Of a stretch of DNA of 30,073 nt, positions 7,888 to 16,147 are shown piece after piece. The DNA is from JBDKTK01 sp039680225. GTDB taxonomy: Bacteria; Desulfobacterota; Syntrophia; Syntrophales; UBA4778. The translations under genes were made by a program, and so were the position numbers. The notes beneath the pieces are model-generated. The model worked only from the letters and a program-made list of their open reading frames with translations, made no database searches and was not told where the DNA came from. The DNA lies in assembly GCA_039680225.1 (NCBI GenBank), contig JBDKTK010000115.1, forward strand, positions 1 through 30,073, in the 5' to 3' direction. The stretch's first letter is position 1. Every line of letters starts with the position of its first letter.

Positions 7888-9369
7888 TCAACGACTTTTC
7901 GGGTCATCGAAATATTTTTTTCTCTTGGACGACGGCAGGATGCCGAGGATGTCCCTGTACTTCGCGACTGTCCTCCTGGCAATCGTTATCCCGGCGGATT
8001 CCAATATGTCGACTATTTCGTTGTCGCTGTAAGGTTTTTGCTTGTTCTCCGAACCGATGATTTTCTTTATTTCATCCTGCACGCTCTTGGACGCAATCAC
8101 GTCGCCGCTCGCCATGCTTATCGAGCTGTTGAAGAAATACTTTAACTCGAAGATCCCGCGGGGGCTGTGCATGTACTTGTTAGTCGTAACACGGCTGATC
8201 GTGGATTCGTGCATTTGCACATCGTCGGCCACATCGCGCAGGATCATCGGCTTGAGGTAATGGATCCCCTTGTCGAAAAATTCCCTCTGGAACTTGACGA
8301 TGCTCTCCGCAACCTTGTAAATCGTCTTCTGCCGCTGCTGGATGCTCTTGATGAGCCAGGTCGCCGACTGGAGCCTCTCCTTGATGTAATCCTTGCAGTT
8401 GTCCCCTTTTTCGTGCCCCCCCACTCCGCCGAGGATCTCTTTGTAGAAATTGCTGATCCTCAGCCTCGGAAGGCCGTCCTCGTTGATGATTATCTTGTAT
8501 TCGTCGCCGACTTTAATGACAAAGACGTCGGGCACTATGTACTGGTCCTTTTCATCATTGTAGATGCGGCCCGGCTTCGGGTCCATGTTGCTGATGATGT
8601 GCACGGCCGCCAGCACGCTTTGCAGCGACACCTTGAGTTTCTTCGCGATCAGGTTGTAGTTCTTGGTCTCCAGGTCCTTCAGGTGTTCCCTGATGATCCT
8701 CTCGAGCAGGGGGCTCGATTCGACCAGGAACCGGGCCTGGATGAGGAGGCATTCCTGGAGGTCTCTCGCCGCTATCCCGGGAGGGTCGAAATCCTGGACT
8801 TTTCTGAGGACTGCAGCCACGTCTTCCGGAGTCGTATTTTCCAGGGATGCGATTTCTTCGACGGTGGACAGCAGGTACCCGTTCCCGTCGAGGTTGCCGA
8901 TGATCTGCTCGGCAATCTTGCGCTCCGGCTCGGTATACCTCGAAAGCTTGAGCTGCCACTGGAGGTGGTCGGTAAGCGAGGCGCCCTTGGTCAGGACGTT
9001 TTCCCAGGTCGGGCCTTCCAGGTCCTCGTGGTAATACGTGACCCCGACCGGGCCGTAGTCCTCCAGGTAGCCGTCCCAGTCGAATTCCTCTTTGCCGTCG
9101 CCTTCCCCCGTAACCTCCTCTGTCCTGACCGGGGCCTTGAGTTCCTCCATACCGATCTCGGAGATCTCGGTGGCCTCCGCAGAGAGCTGCTCGTCGCGCT
9201 CAGTCTCCTGCGTCAGCTCCTCGAGCAAGGGGTTTTCTTCCATTTCCTGCTGAATCGCGTCAACCAGTTCGATCCTGGAGAGCTGCAACAGCTTTATCGC
9301 CTGCTGCAGCTGAGGCGTCATGATCAGCTGCTGCGAGAGCTTGAGGTTCTGTTTTAATTCAAAAGCCAT
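7888..9369 (-). CDS. rpoN: RNA polymerase sigma-54 factor
   Basis: This 493-residue protein has the full RpoN architecture. The Gln/Leu-rich activator-interacting region I is at about 1-50 (LKQNLKLSQQLIMTPQLQQ), followed by an acidic region II (about 50-120), the core-binding domain (about 125-300) and the DNA-binding domain. The RpoN box ARRTVAKYRD is at 464-473 and recognises the -24 element. HESTISRVTTNKYMHSPRGIFELKYFF is the conserved HTH region upstream of it. RpoN needs an AAA+ activator to open promoters. A consensus -24/-12 promoter occurs in this same window before the Fis-like gene and glnN (28625-28639). The gene follows lptB after a 104-nt gap carrying two REP-like hairpins, so it may be partly uncoupled from the lpt genes. 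Confidence 0.98.
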   Translation of the reverse strand: MAFELKQNLKLSQQLIMTPQLQQAIKLLQLSRIELVDAIQQEMEENPLLEELTQETERDEQLSAEATEISEIGMEELKAPVRTEEVTGEGDGKEEFDWDGYLEDYGPVGVTYYHEDLEGPTWENVLTKGASLTDHLQWQLKLSRYTEPERKIAEQIIGNLDGNGYLLSTVEEIASLENTTPEDVAAVLRKVQDFDPPGIAARDLQECLLIQARFLVESSPLLERIIREHLKDLETKNYNLIAKKLKVSLQSVLAAVHIISNMDPKPGRIYNDEKDQYIVPDVFVIKVGDEYKIIINEDGLPRLRISNFYKEILGGVGGHEKGDNCKDYIKERLQSATWLIKSIQQRQKTIYKVAESIVKFQREFFDKGIHYLKPMILRDVADDVQMHESTISRVTTNKYMHSPRGIFELKYFFNSSISMASGDVIASKSVQDEIKKIIGSENKQKPYSDNEIVDILESAGITIARRTVAKYRDILGILPSSKRKKYFDDPKSR

Positions 9370-9401
9370 ACTTCAAAAAAACCCTTCAATACCTAAAGCG
9401 C

Positions 9402-9428
9402 CGGTCACTGAGCCTGGCGAAGTGACCG
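9402..9428. repeat. REP-like palindrome with TGAGCCTGGCGAA core
   Basis: An 8-bp perfect stem CGGTCACT/AGTGACCG (9402-9409 and 9421-9428, with the core starting inside the left arm) encloses the core TGAGCCTGGCGAA. It lies in the lptB-rpoN gap, 13 nt from a second copy in the opposite orientation. Confidence 0.7.
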
Positions 9429-9440
9429 TACCTCTTTTTC

Positions 9441-9465
9441 GCTCATTTCGACAGGCTCAATGAGC
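9441..9465. repeat. REP-like palindrome, inverted partner
   Basis: The arms GCTCAT (9441-9446) and ATGAGC (9460-9465) flank TTCGACAGGCTCA, whose reverse complement TGAGCCTGTCGAA matches the core of the element at 9402-9428 except for one base. The stems of the two copies are unrelated in sequence, so the core is conserved while the stems vary. Confidence 0.7.
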
Positions 9466-9473
9466 GGCTATGG

Positions 9474-10199
9474 TTAATCTATATGAAAATCTTCTCCCAA
9501 ATAAATTTTACGGGCGATTTCGCTTGATGCAATACAGTCCGGCACCCCTTCTATCAGGACTGTCCCTTCGTTTACGATATACGCCCTGTCGCAAACCGAG
9601 AGCGTCTCCCGCACGTTGTGGTCTGATATCAGAATGCCTATCCCTTTCTCCTTCAGCTTGCAAATGATTTTCTGGATATCCTGTACGGCCAGCGGGTCGA
9701 TCCCGGCAAACGGCTCATCGAGCAGGATGAACTGGGGCGACGTGACCAGGGCGCGGGTGATTTCTACCCTTCTGCGTTCCCCGCCCGAAAGCGAATAGGC
9801 CATGTTCCGGGACAGGTGGTGCAGGTCAAGCTCGCCCAGGAGGTCGTGGAGCCTCTGTTTCCTTTCCTCCCTGCTGATATCAAGCGTTTCGAGGATGGAC
9901 ATTATATTTTGCTCAACGGTCATTTTCCTGAATATGGAAGCCTCCTGGGGCAGATAATTGATGCCTCTTCGGGCCCGCTTGTACATGGGCCAGTTGCTGA
10001 TATCGTCATTGTCCAGCAGTATCCTGCCGCCGTCCGGCTTTATCAGCCCGACAATCATGTAAAAGGTCGTGGTCTTTCCCGCCCCGTTGGGCCCCAGCAG
10101 CCCGACGACTTCCGACTGCCGGACTTCCACATTGACCCCGTCGACAACCTTCCTCTCGCCGTATATCTTTGTCAGCCCGCTCGCAGTCAGAACGCCCAT
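9474..10199 (-). CDS. lptB: LPS export ABC transporter ATPase
   Basis: This 241-residue ATP-binding subunit of the LptB2FG complex powers extraction of lipopolysaccharide from the inner membrane. It has Walker A GPNGAGKTT, the Q-loop region with INYLPQEASIF (family-specific), the ABC signature LSGGERRR, Walker B FILLDEPFAGIDP and the H-loop in LISDHNVRE. The start is 4 nt after lptA and the order lptC-lptA-lptB is standard. The LptF/LptG permeases are not in the window and are usually encoded elsewhere. Confidence 0.97.
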   Translation of the reverse strand: MGVLTASGLTKIYGERKVVDGVNVEVRQSEVVGLLGPNGAGKTTTFYMIVGLIKPDGGRILLDNDDISNWPMYKRARRGINYLPQEASIFRKMTVEQNIMSILETLDISREERKQRLHDLLGELDLHHLSRNMAYSLSGGERRRVEITRALVTSPQFILLDEPFAGIDPLAVQDIQKIICKLKEKGIGILISDHNVRETLSVCDRAYIVNEGTVLIEGVPDCIASSEIARKIYLGEDFHID

Positions 10200-10203
10200 C
10201 AGA

Positions 10204-10788
10204 TTATTTCTTCTTCGCCTTGTCCTTATCGTCCGCGGGGGGATTGATCACAGCCGTAACCCGCTTCTGTTTGGAGCTCTCGACAATGCCCTTGTTCTCA
10301 TCCAGCAGGACGACGACCCGCTCGCCCCTGATGACGTTCTCACCCTCTTTCAGAACGGGATTCCCCGTGACGATTATCTTCTGCTCGTTCTGTAAGTATA
10401 CGGCTTTCTCGCCGGTGACCAGCCGGTTTTGCTGGACTATCCTGACATTGCCGGCGGCCTCGATCCTGTCCAGTTCGCCCCCGGCGGTTTCGGGCTTTTT
10501 CCCGGCCTGGGCCTTTGTCTTGCCGGGCTCTTTTTTATAAATTATATTCAGCGTATCCGCATAAATAGTCTTGTCTTCCTGGGTGGCGACAACGTTGCCG
10601 GAAAAAACGACCACCTTCTTTTCGTTATAGGCGTCGAGGCGGTCTGAGGTGATCTCGATGGGGCCGCCTTTTCCCTTCAGGCCGTGGAGGATGTCCTGCC
10701 CGGAAACGGGGCGGGGCGGGAAGGAGAACGCCGCCCAAACCGCAACGGCCATAATAACAAGAAAGGGCAATGCCGATTTTCTCATCAT
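10204..10788 (-). CDS. lptA: Periplasmic LPS bridge protein, OstA/LptA family
   Basis: This 194-residue protein has a signal peptide (about 1-30, ending SFPPRPVSG) and a beta-jellyroll OstA/LptA domain (about 42-165) built from repeats such as ITSDRLDAYNEKKVVVFSGNV and IEAAGNVRIVQQNRLVTGEKAVY. LptA forms the periplasmic filament that carries LPS from LptC to LptD. The length is normal. The tail is lysine/aspartate rich (DDKDKAKKK). An insert near 88-105 (KKEPGKTKAQAGKKPETAGG) is a low-complexity loop. The ATG overlaps the lptC stop by four bases (ATGA), so the two are coupled. Confidence 0.93.
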   Translation of the reverse strand: MMRKSALPFLVIMAVAVWAAFSFPPRPVSGQDILHGLKGKGGPIEITSDRLDAYNEKKVVVFSGNVVATQEDKTIYADTLNIIYKKEPGKTKAQAGKKPETAGGELDRIEAAGNVRIVQQNRLVTGEKAVYLQNEQKIIVTGNPVLKEGENVIRGERVVVLLDENKGIVESSKQKRVTAVINPPADDKDKAKKK

Positions 10789-11378
10789 CTGTGCGCTACC
10801 ACGGCCTTCACGCCGGAGAGGAGCCGTACGTGCTGCTCGTCAACGTAGAAAACCATTCCTTTCCCTTTCAGGTCCAAACCCGGTCTTGTTAATACCACTT
10901 CGTCTTCCGTGTATGCCTTTTTTTCCTTCCCGGAATAAAAGACTTTATCCGTTTTTATCCTGTCGCCCCGGTCGGAGGTGACAGTAACGTTGCCGTAAAC
11001 TTCGGCGTCTTTCGTTTCGGTGTTCACCCTGCCGGTGTCCCCGGACATGGTGAACGTCCGGCCGTCTTTCCTGATCATCGTTATCCGGACTTTTTCAAAG
11101 ACGGCCAGGTTCTCCTTTTTCATATAGCGGGCCATGTCCGCTTTGATATCCCAGCTTGCATCCGGATCACCCACCTCGGTGAAATGGACGTCTTTGACCT
11201 GGAAATCCACATTGTCCGGCATTATTTTCAGGGCGGGAGTCTCTGCGCCTTTCCCTGATCCAAAGAGGAGAAAGCCTGCAAGGATTAGAAGGGCTGCAAA
11301 TGCCCCAAATCCGACTGCATAAGCCCATTTTCTCCTGCTCAACTTTGAAACGAGCTCTTTCATTCGGGTGCTGGGCAT
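10785..11378 (-). CDS. lptC: LPS export protein LptC
   Basis: From the ATG at 11378 this gives 197 residues, normal for LptC: a short cytoplasmic start, one membrane helix (about 18-40, YAVGFGAFAALLILAGFLLF) and a periplasmic beta-jellyroll (about 55-195) with the family pattern VHFTEVGDPDASWDIKAD, TMSGDTGRVNTETKDAEVYGNV and LKGKGMVFYVDEQHVRL. It links LptB2FG to LptA. The frame is open to an ATG at 11456, but that adds a 26-residue segment (MREITWVLGSLH...) unlike the family. The ATG at 11378 has AGGTTGAG about 6 nt upstream; a further ATG at 11363 is possible. A gap of 78 nt separates it from kdsC. Confidence 0.88.
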   Translation of the reverse strand: MPSTRMKELVSKLSRRKWAYAVGFGAFAALLILAGFLLFGSGKGAETPALKIMPDNVDFQVKDVHFTEVGDPDASWDIKADMARYMKKENLAVFEKVRITMIRKDGRTFTMSGDTGRVNTETKDAEVYGNVTVTSDRGDRIKTDKVFYSGKEKKAYTEDEVVLTRPGLDLKGKGMVFYVDEQHVRLLSGVKAVVAHR

Positions 11379-11456
11379 TGGATTCTCAACCTGCAATATA
11401 TATACCACCCGGCAGTCTATATGTAAAGAACCCAAAACCCATGTGATTTCGCGCAA

Positions 11457-12002
11457 TCAGGCCAATTCGTATTTCCCGGTCACGTCGCGCCACTTGTCCT
11501 GGGCCTTGAGGATCAACTCGCAGATTTCGCGGACGGCCCCCCGGCCTCCCGCATTCCGGGTCACAAAATCAGCCGCCTTGCGGGCCTCTTCGCAGGCGTC
11601 CGCAACCGCCGCCGAAAACCCGGCGGCCCTGAACAGGGGGACATCCGTGATGTCGTCTCCCATGCAGGCCGTCTGCTCCGCCTTCAGGCCCTTGTCTTCC
11701 AGCACTTCCCTGAGCACGGCGATCTTGTCCCTGGCCCCCTGGTAGACGGATTCGACCCCCAGGTCCTTCGCCCTGTGCTCCACGACCCGCGACGTCCTTC
11801 CGGTCAGGAAAATGACTTCAATGCCGGCCCTCATCAGCAGCTTGAGTCCGTGGCCGTCCCGGACATGGAAAAACTTTAGTTCCCTGCCGTCATCGTCGAA
11901 TATTATCCTCCCGTCCGTGAGCACGCCGTCCACGTCGAGGACAAGGGCTTTTACGGCCCGCATTTTTTTCACCAGAGAATTGTCCATTTTCGCCAAAGGC
12001 AT
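11457..12002 (-). CDS. kdsC: 3-deoxy-D-manno-octulosonate 8-phosphate phosphatase
   Basis: This 181-residue HAD-superfamily enzyme is of the C0 (capless, tetrameric) YrbI/KdsC type and dephosphorylates Kdo 8-phosphate to Kdo. HAD motif I is VLDVDGVLTDG with nucleophile Asp23 and acid/base Asp25. Motif II is IFLTGRTS and motif IV is CMGDDITDVPLF. FHVRDGHGLKLL is the family-specific flap segment. The ATG immediately follows the kdsA stop with no gap. Together with kdsA it gives two successive steps of Kdo formation; the isomerase gene kdsD that often lies between them is absent here. Confidence 0.95.
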   Translation of the reverse strand: MPLAKMDNSLVKKMRAVKALVLDVDGVLTDGRIIFDDDGRELKFFHVRDGHGLKLLMRAGIEVIFLTGRTSRVVEHRAKDLGVESVYQGARDKIAVLREVLEDKGLKAEQTACMGDDITDVPLFRAAGFSAAVADACEEARKAADFVTRNAGGRGAVREICELILKAQDKWRDVTGKYELA

Positions 12003-12860
12003 CTATGCTTCCCCTTCCAGTTTGAATTCCTTGCCTGAACCGGTCCTTTTCACTATCGAGTCAATGTCCCTGAGTATTGTCAACAGGGGCTTGAGGGTAT
12101 CGAGCTTGAGGGAATTCGGTCCGTCGCACCTGGCCCTGTCCGGGTCGGGGTGGACTTCCATGAAGACCCCGTCGATCCCGGCCGCAACAGCCGCTCTCGC
12201 CAGGCAGGGAACAAGCCCGCGCTCGCCCCCTGACGCATCGCCCGCCCCCCCCGGGAGCTGCACGCTGTGGGTGGCGTCGAAAATGACCGGGCAGCCGAAG
12301 CTCCTCATGGCCGGGAAAGCCCGGTAATCCACGACAAGGTTATGATAACCGAAACTGGAGCCCCGCTCCGTGATCAGGATGTTCCTGTTCCCCGCGGCGC
12401 GGGCCTTGCGGATGACATGCGCCACATCGACAGGGGCGAGGAACTGGCCTTTTTTGATATTTATGATTTTCGCCGCCGCCGCGACCGCCTGGATGAAATC
12501 GGTCTGCCGGCAAAGAAAGGCCGGGACCTGCACGATATCCAGAACCTTCACGGCGGCCTCGATTTCCTCGAACCTGTGCACATCGGAAATGACCGGCAGC
12601 TTGAAATCCTCTTTTACCTCCTGCAGGATTTCCAGGCCGCGTGCCAGGCCGGGGCCGCGGAATGATTTGACGGAAGTGCGGTTTGCCTTGTCGTAGGAGC
12701 TTTTAAAGACAAGCGGTATTCCCAGCTCCCCGGCAATTTCCCTGAGCCGGGACGCCGTCTGCCTGATCAGCTTCCGGCTCTCGATTACGCACGGGCCGGC
12801 TATAAGGACGAACGGGGCCCCGCCTCCGATTTCGAAATCCCTGATCCGAATTTTCTTCAT
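12003..12860 (-). CDS. kdsA: 3-deoxy-8-phosphooctulonate synthase (Kdo-8-phosphate synthase)
   Basis: This 285-residue TIM-barrel aldolase condenses arabinose 5-phosphate with PEP. The motifs VLIAGPCVIESR, KSSYDKANRTSVKSFRGPG, ISDVHRFEE, and IFDATHSVQLPGG are family hallmarks. Cys24 in GPCVIES replaces the asparagine of the E. coli enzyme. With the His of DATHSVQ, the Glu of FMEVHPDPD and the Asp of CDGPNSL it completes a metal site, so this is a class II (metal-dependent) KdsA. AGGTT lies a few bases before the ATG. It is the first gene of the kds/lpt/rpoN cluster; its upstream gap (12861-13095) carries repeats, and I see no convincing promoter there. Confidence 0.97.
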   Translation of the reverse strand: MKKIRIRDFEIGGGAPFVLIAGPCVIESRKLIRQTASRLREIAGELGIPLVFKSSYDKANRTSVKSFRGPGLARGLEILQEVKEDFKLPVISDVHRFEEIEAAVKVLDIVQVPAFLCRQTDFIQAVAAAAKIINIKKGQFLAPVDVAHVIRKARAAGNRNILITERGSSFGYHNLVVDYRAFPAMRSFGCPVIFDATHSVQLPGGAGDASGGERGLVPCLARAAVAAGIDGVFMEVHPDPDRARCDGPNSLKLDTLKPLLTILRDIDSIVKRTGSGKEFKLEGEA

Positions 12861-12898
12861 CGTCCAACCTCAGCTTCTTAAATCTCCAAAAAAAATAA

Positions 12899-12973
12899 TG
12901 CCATTCTGAGAGAGTTTGCGGCCGAAGGACCATGCTCATAAAAAACAGGTCCTTCGCTTCGCTCAGGATAACA
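12899..12973. repeat. Imperfect inverted repeat (element 1) upstream of kdsA
   Basis: AAGGACC (12925-12931) pairs with GGTCCTT (12948-12954). The flanks continue the similarity: CATTCTGAG on the left resembles the reverse complement of CTCAGGATAAC on the right. This resembles the palindromic 'CTTCGCTTCGCTCAGGAT' intergenic repeats common in environmental genomes. It would fold into a long imperfect hairpin. Confidence 0.6.
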
Positions 12974-12986
12974 GCAGATCATTCAC

Positions 12987-13083
12987 TGTTATTCCGAGGA
13001 GCGCCGCGACGGAGAATCTATCTTTATTTATATTCTCCTGTAAAGAAAAATAGATTTCTCCGCCCTGTCCAGAATGACATTCA
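12987..13083. repeat. Imperfect inverted repeat (element 2) downstream of the TPR gene
   Basis: The left arm at about 12987-13020 (TTATTCCGAGG ... GGAGAATCTA) and the right arm at about 13051-13083 (TAGATTTCTCC ... AGAATGACAT) are inverted copies of one another with several differences around a 30-nt AT-rich loop. It lies 13 nt past the TPR stop codon and may also serve as a 3'-end structure for that transcript. Confidence 0.6.
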
Positions 13084-13095
13084 GTTGACTCTGTT

Positions 13096-15084
13096 CTAAT
13101 CCTTATATTTCTGCTGCAGCATCTTTATTTTCAGCTGGGGTATCTTCCTCCCCGCCTTGGATTCCGGGTTCAGCTCGTAAGCAGCCGTATACTCGCGCAA
13201 TGCGTCCGCCAGCAATCCTTTCTTTTCGTATGCCGTCCCGAGATTGTAATGGGCGATATCATCGTCCTTGTCATATCTGAGCGCCGTCTTGTAGCTTTCG
13301 ATCTCCTTGTCCGCGTTGCCCATGAGCCCGTAGACATGCCCTATGCCGGAATAGACCCCGGATTTTTTGGCCGGCGTTTTAAGCAGCTTTTGATAGGCGC
13401 CCAGGGCCCTGTTGTAATCCTTCTGCCGGGAATAATACTCGGCGAGGAAATTCAGCACCTGGGCGTTGGGCTGGGCCGTCGCGCATTTCTCGTAATTGGC
13501 GGCCGCGCGCCTCTGGTCGCCGAGCTTTTCATACGTATAGCCCAGGTTATAAAAGACCTGGGAGTCGCGCGAACCCAGTTGGACGGCCTTCTCGTAGGCG
13601 CCGGCCGATTCGCGCATCCTGCCTGCCTGGCCCAGGGTGTAACCCAGCCCCGCATACAGGACGGAGTTCCCCCTCGATTTGGGCGAGGCCTTTATGGCCC
13701 GCTGGTATACGGATATCGCATCCTTGAACCTCTTTTCCGCGGTGTAGATGTCGGCGAGCTTCGCCAGAGCTTCATAATCGTTCGGCTTGATCTTGAGGAC
13801 CTGCTCAAGCTCGGTCGCTGCTTCGCGGTAGTTCTTCCTTTTCTCATAGGAAAGCGCCAGGTTGTAACGGATCACCGGGTCCCGGGGATTGAGGGAGAGG
13901 GCTTTTTTATAACTTGCCACCTCCTCTTTCTCCATGCCCTTCTTCCCATACGCAAGGCCCAGGTTGGCGTGGGCCGAGGCGTTCTTCGGGGCAAGCCTGG
14001 CGAGTTCCGAGTAGTATTTGATCGCCTCGTCGATCTTGTTCGCCTTGAGCGAGGAACTTGCCAGTGCGGTCAGGACGCCCGCGTCGTTCGGCTTTTCCTT
14101 GTAGACTTCCCTGTACTGGGCCATCGCTTCGCCCGTCCTTCCCGAGCTCATGTAAATGTCGGCCAGGTGCAGGCGCACCGCAGTGTTTTTCGGGTTGACC
14201 TTCAGGGATTCGGCATAGCTTGCCGCGGCGGCATCCGGCTTGCCCGCTTTTTCATAACACAGCGCCAGGTTCGCGCGGGCTGAGGCGTCCTTCGGGCTCA
14301 ATTCCACGAGCCGTTTGCAATAAGGAAGCGCCTCGGCATAACTCTTCCTGTCCAGGTATGCTTTCGTAAGCTCGATCAGCGTGGGCAGATCATCGGGCCT
14401 GATCCTCAGGATGGCCTTGTACTGCTCGATGGCATTGGAATGGTTCCCCTGCTGCGCATAGGACGCGGCAAGCATCTTGTGAATGGTGATGTCGTTTTTA
14501 TTGGAATCGAGCGCCTTCTTCAGGTACTCGACCTGGCTCTTCCCCTCGCCCGAGACCTTGGCCAGCCTCAGCCAGTCCTGGGGCGTAATGCTGACTTTCA
14601 TCGGGATCTCGGCCAGGACTTCATCGCCTTTCCTGACCTTAATGGCATAGTTCACATTGTTCTTCCCGGCCCGGTTGTCCGCAATGACCTTGTCGACCAG
14701 TTCCACGCCTTTCAGCAGGACCCCTACATCGTTGCCGGTCCCCAGCCCTTCGACGTCCGCCGTTATCCCCCTGCTGAAGAAGGAATCCGTCACGACCTTC
14801 TTGACCACGAATTCATCGCGGTAGGTGATCTCGAATGAATCCGAGGCGGTCAGCTTCAGTTCCTTGCCGTTCATCTCCATATCAAGATAGTTGAGCGAGG
14901 GCTTTTTCATGAACGAACCGATCAGCCTCGGGTCGGTGACGAGTTTCACGGCCGCGGCGACAACCACGGCTATGACTACGGCTATGGCGGCGTATTTCCC
15001 GATTCGCCTGAAATCAAAGCTGCGGCGCTTTTTCTTTTTGTACGGACCTTTGTCCAGGTCCCGTTCAGACCTGTAATATTCCAT
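13096..15084 (-). CDS. Membrane-anchored TPR-repeat protein
   Basis: This 662-residue protein has a basic N-terminus (KKKKRR at 16-21), a single membrane helix (about 31-49, rich in Ala/Val), a segment of about 140 residues without repeats, and then about 13-14 consecutive tetratricopeptide repeats from about residue 195 to the end. Typical units are ASARANLALCYEKAGKPDAA and DIAHYNLGTAYEKKGLLADA. With the positive-inside rule, the TPR solenoid should face the periplasm. TPR solenoids are protein-protein scaffolds and no catalytic domain is present. The partner is unknown. The gene starts 8 nt after xerD and is probably cotranscribed with it; I see no functional reason for that pairing. Repeat block 12899-13083 lies just downstream. 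Confidence 0.9.
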   Translation of the reverse strand: MEYYRSERDLDKGPYKKKKRRSFDFRRIGKYAAIAVVIAVVVAAAVKLVTDPRLIGSFMKKPSLNYLDMEMNGKELKLTASDSFEITYRDEFVVKKVVTDSFFSRGITADVEGLGTGNDVGVLLKGVELVDKVIADNRAGKNNVNYAIKVRKGDEVLAEIPMKVSITPQDWLRLAKVSGEGKSQVEYLKKALDSNKNDITIHKMLAASYAQQGNHSNAIEQYKAILRIRPDDLPTLIELTKAYLDRKSYAEALPYCKRLVELSPKDASARANLALCYEKAGKPDAAAASYAESLKVNPKNTAVRLHLADIYMSSGRTGEAMAQYREVYKEKPNDAGVLTALASSSLKANKIDEAIKYYSELARLAPKNASAHANLGLAYGKKGMEKEEVASYKKALSLNPRDPVIRYNLALSYEKRKNYREAATELEQVLKIKPNDYEALAKLADIYTAEKRFKDAISVYQRAIKASPKSRGNSVLYAGLGYTLGQAGRMRESAGAYEKAVQLGSRDSQVFYNLGYTYEKLGDQRRAAANYEKCATAQPNAQVLNFLAEYYSRQKDYNRALGAYQKLLKTPAKKSGVYSGIGHVYGLMGNADKEIESYKTALRYDKDDDIAHYNLGTAYEKKGLLADALREYTAAYELNPESKAGRKIPQLKIKMLQQKYKD

Positions 15085-15092
15085 GTGACCCT

Positions 15093-15977
15093 TTATCCCC
15101 TTGGGTGGAATTTTTTATGAATTTCCCGCAGCCTGTCCCTGGTAATATGGGTATAAATCTGCGTGGTTGCTATATCCGCGTGCCCAAGCATTATCTGGAC
15201 CGACCGCAGGTCGGCCCCCCCTTCAAGGAGGTGAGTGGCGAAGGAGTGCCGGAAAGTGTGGGGATGTATTTTCTTCGCCAGGGCCGCCTTGTTAGCATAC
15301 TTGCGCACGATTTTCCAGAATGCCTGTCTCGTGAGGCCCTTGCCGGACCTGCCGAGGAACAGGGTGTTGGCGGTCCCGCGCCTGGCCAGTCCCGGCCTGA
15401 CCGTCTCCATGTACTGCCGGACATAATCGAGGGCGACCCTGCCCACGGGGACGATCCTTTCCTTCCCGCCCTTCCCGAACGCGATCAGGAAACCCGTCTG
15501 TTCGTTGATATTATTAACGGTAAGGGTAATCAGCTCCGAGACCCGCAGGCCCGTCGCGTACATCAGTTCCAGCATGGCCCTGTCCCTGAGGCCCGCGGCG
15601 ACGGCGGGGTCGGGGGCATTGAGGAGCCTTTCCATTTCCTCCCGGCTTAACGTGTCCGGAAGGTGCAGCCAGGTCCTGGCAAGCTCGATATGCGCCGCCG
15701 GGTCCTCTTCCGCCGCCCTCTCCCTGAGCAGGAATTTGTGGAAACCCCGCATGGCGGCCAGCGCCCGGTTGACGCTCCTGGCGGAGAGGCCTTCCTTTTT
15801 AAGTTCGCCGAGGAAAGAGATTATGCCGTCCGGCTTTATTTCGGCCGCCCCGATGCCGTTTTTCGCCATGAACTGCGCGTAGCGCCCCAGGTCCCGGCCG
15901 TATGCGTCCAGGGTGTGCAGCGAGGCGCCTTTTTCGACGGCAAGGAAATTGAGGTAAGAGTCAATCAGCTGGTGCAT
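15093..15977 (-). CDS. xerD: Site-specific tyrosine recombinase XerD
   Basis: At 294 residues this has the standard XerD length. The N-terminal core-binding SAM-like domain (about 1-85) begins IDSYLNFLAVEKGAS. The catalytic domain (about 105-290) has Arg145 (ATGLRVSELI), Lys169 or Lys172 in the GKGGKER hairpin, His240 and Arg243 in HTFRHSFATHLLEGG, His266 in LGHADI and the nucleophile Tyr275 in QIYTH. XerD with XerC resolves chromosome dimers at dif in concert with FtsK; it is also used by integrative elements. No flanking phage or integron features are seen, so a housekeeping role is likely. I prefer XerD over XerC from overall similarity, with less certainty on that letter. It is divergent from the liv operon. 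Confidence 0.9.
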   Translation of the reverse strand: MHQLIDSYLNFLAVEKGASLHTLDAYGRDLGRYAQFMAKNGIGAAEIKPDGIISFLGELKKEGLSARSVNRALAAMRGFHKFLLRERAAEEDPAAHIELARTWLHLPDTLSREEMERLLNAPDPAVAAGLRDRAMLELMYATGLRVSELITLTVNNINEQTGFLIAFGKGGKERIVPVGRVALDYVRQYMETVRPGLARRGTANTLFLGRSGKGLTRQAFWKIVRKYANKAALAKKIHPHTFRHSFATHLLEGGADLRSVQIMLGHADIATTQIYTHITRDRLREIHKKFHPRG

Positions 15978-16147
15978 GCAACATCTCCACTTTCGTTTTT
16001 AGCCAATGATGCAATATAGGTAAAGCGTTTTTTGCTTCGGGGAAAATCCGCCGAAAAAGCATTTATATTGACATGTTGCAATTAATATGAGAAATATCAT
16101 CCCGCTTTCCTCATAATCCTGTTAACCACAAACTGTAAGGAGGCCAC

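Noticed and set aside
8167..9357. Long open frame on the plus strand opposite rpoN
   Set aside because: It is the antisense shadow of the GC-rich rpoN coding sequence; no domain, no ribosome-binding site, and rpoN is certain.
11379..11456. Upstream ATG extending LptC by 26 residues
   Set aside because: The extension is not LptC-like and the ATG at 11378 has a better ribosome-binding site.
15093..15977. Integrase of a mobile element rather than XerD
   Set aside because: Length, N-terminal domain and neighbours fit a housekeeping Xer recombinase, and no attachment site, tRNA or phage gene is nearby.
16068..16097. Sigma-70 promoter for livK from TTGACA at 16068
   Set aside because: No acceptable -10 hexamer at 16-18 nt spacing; recorded only as a possible -35.
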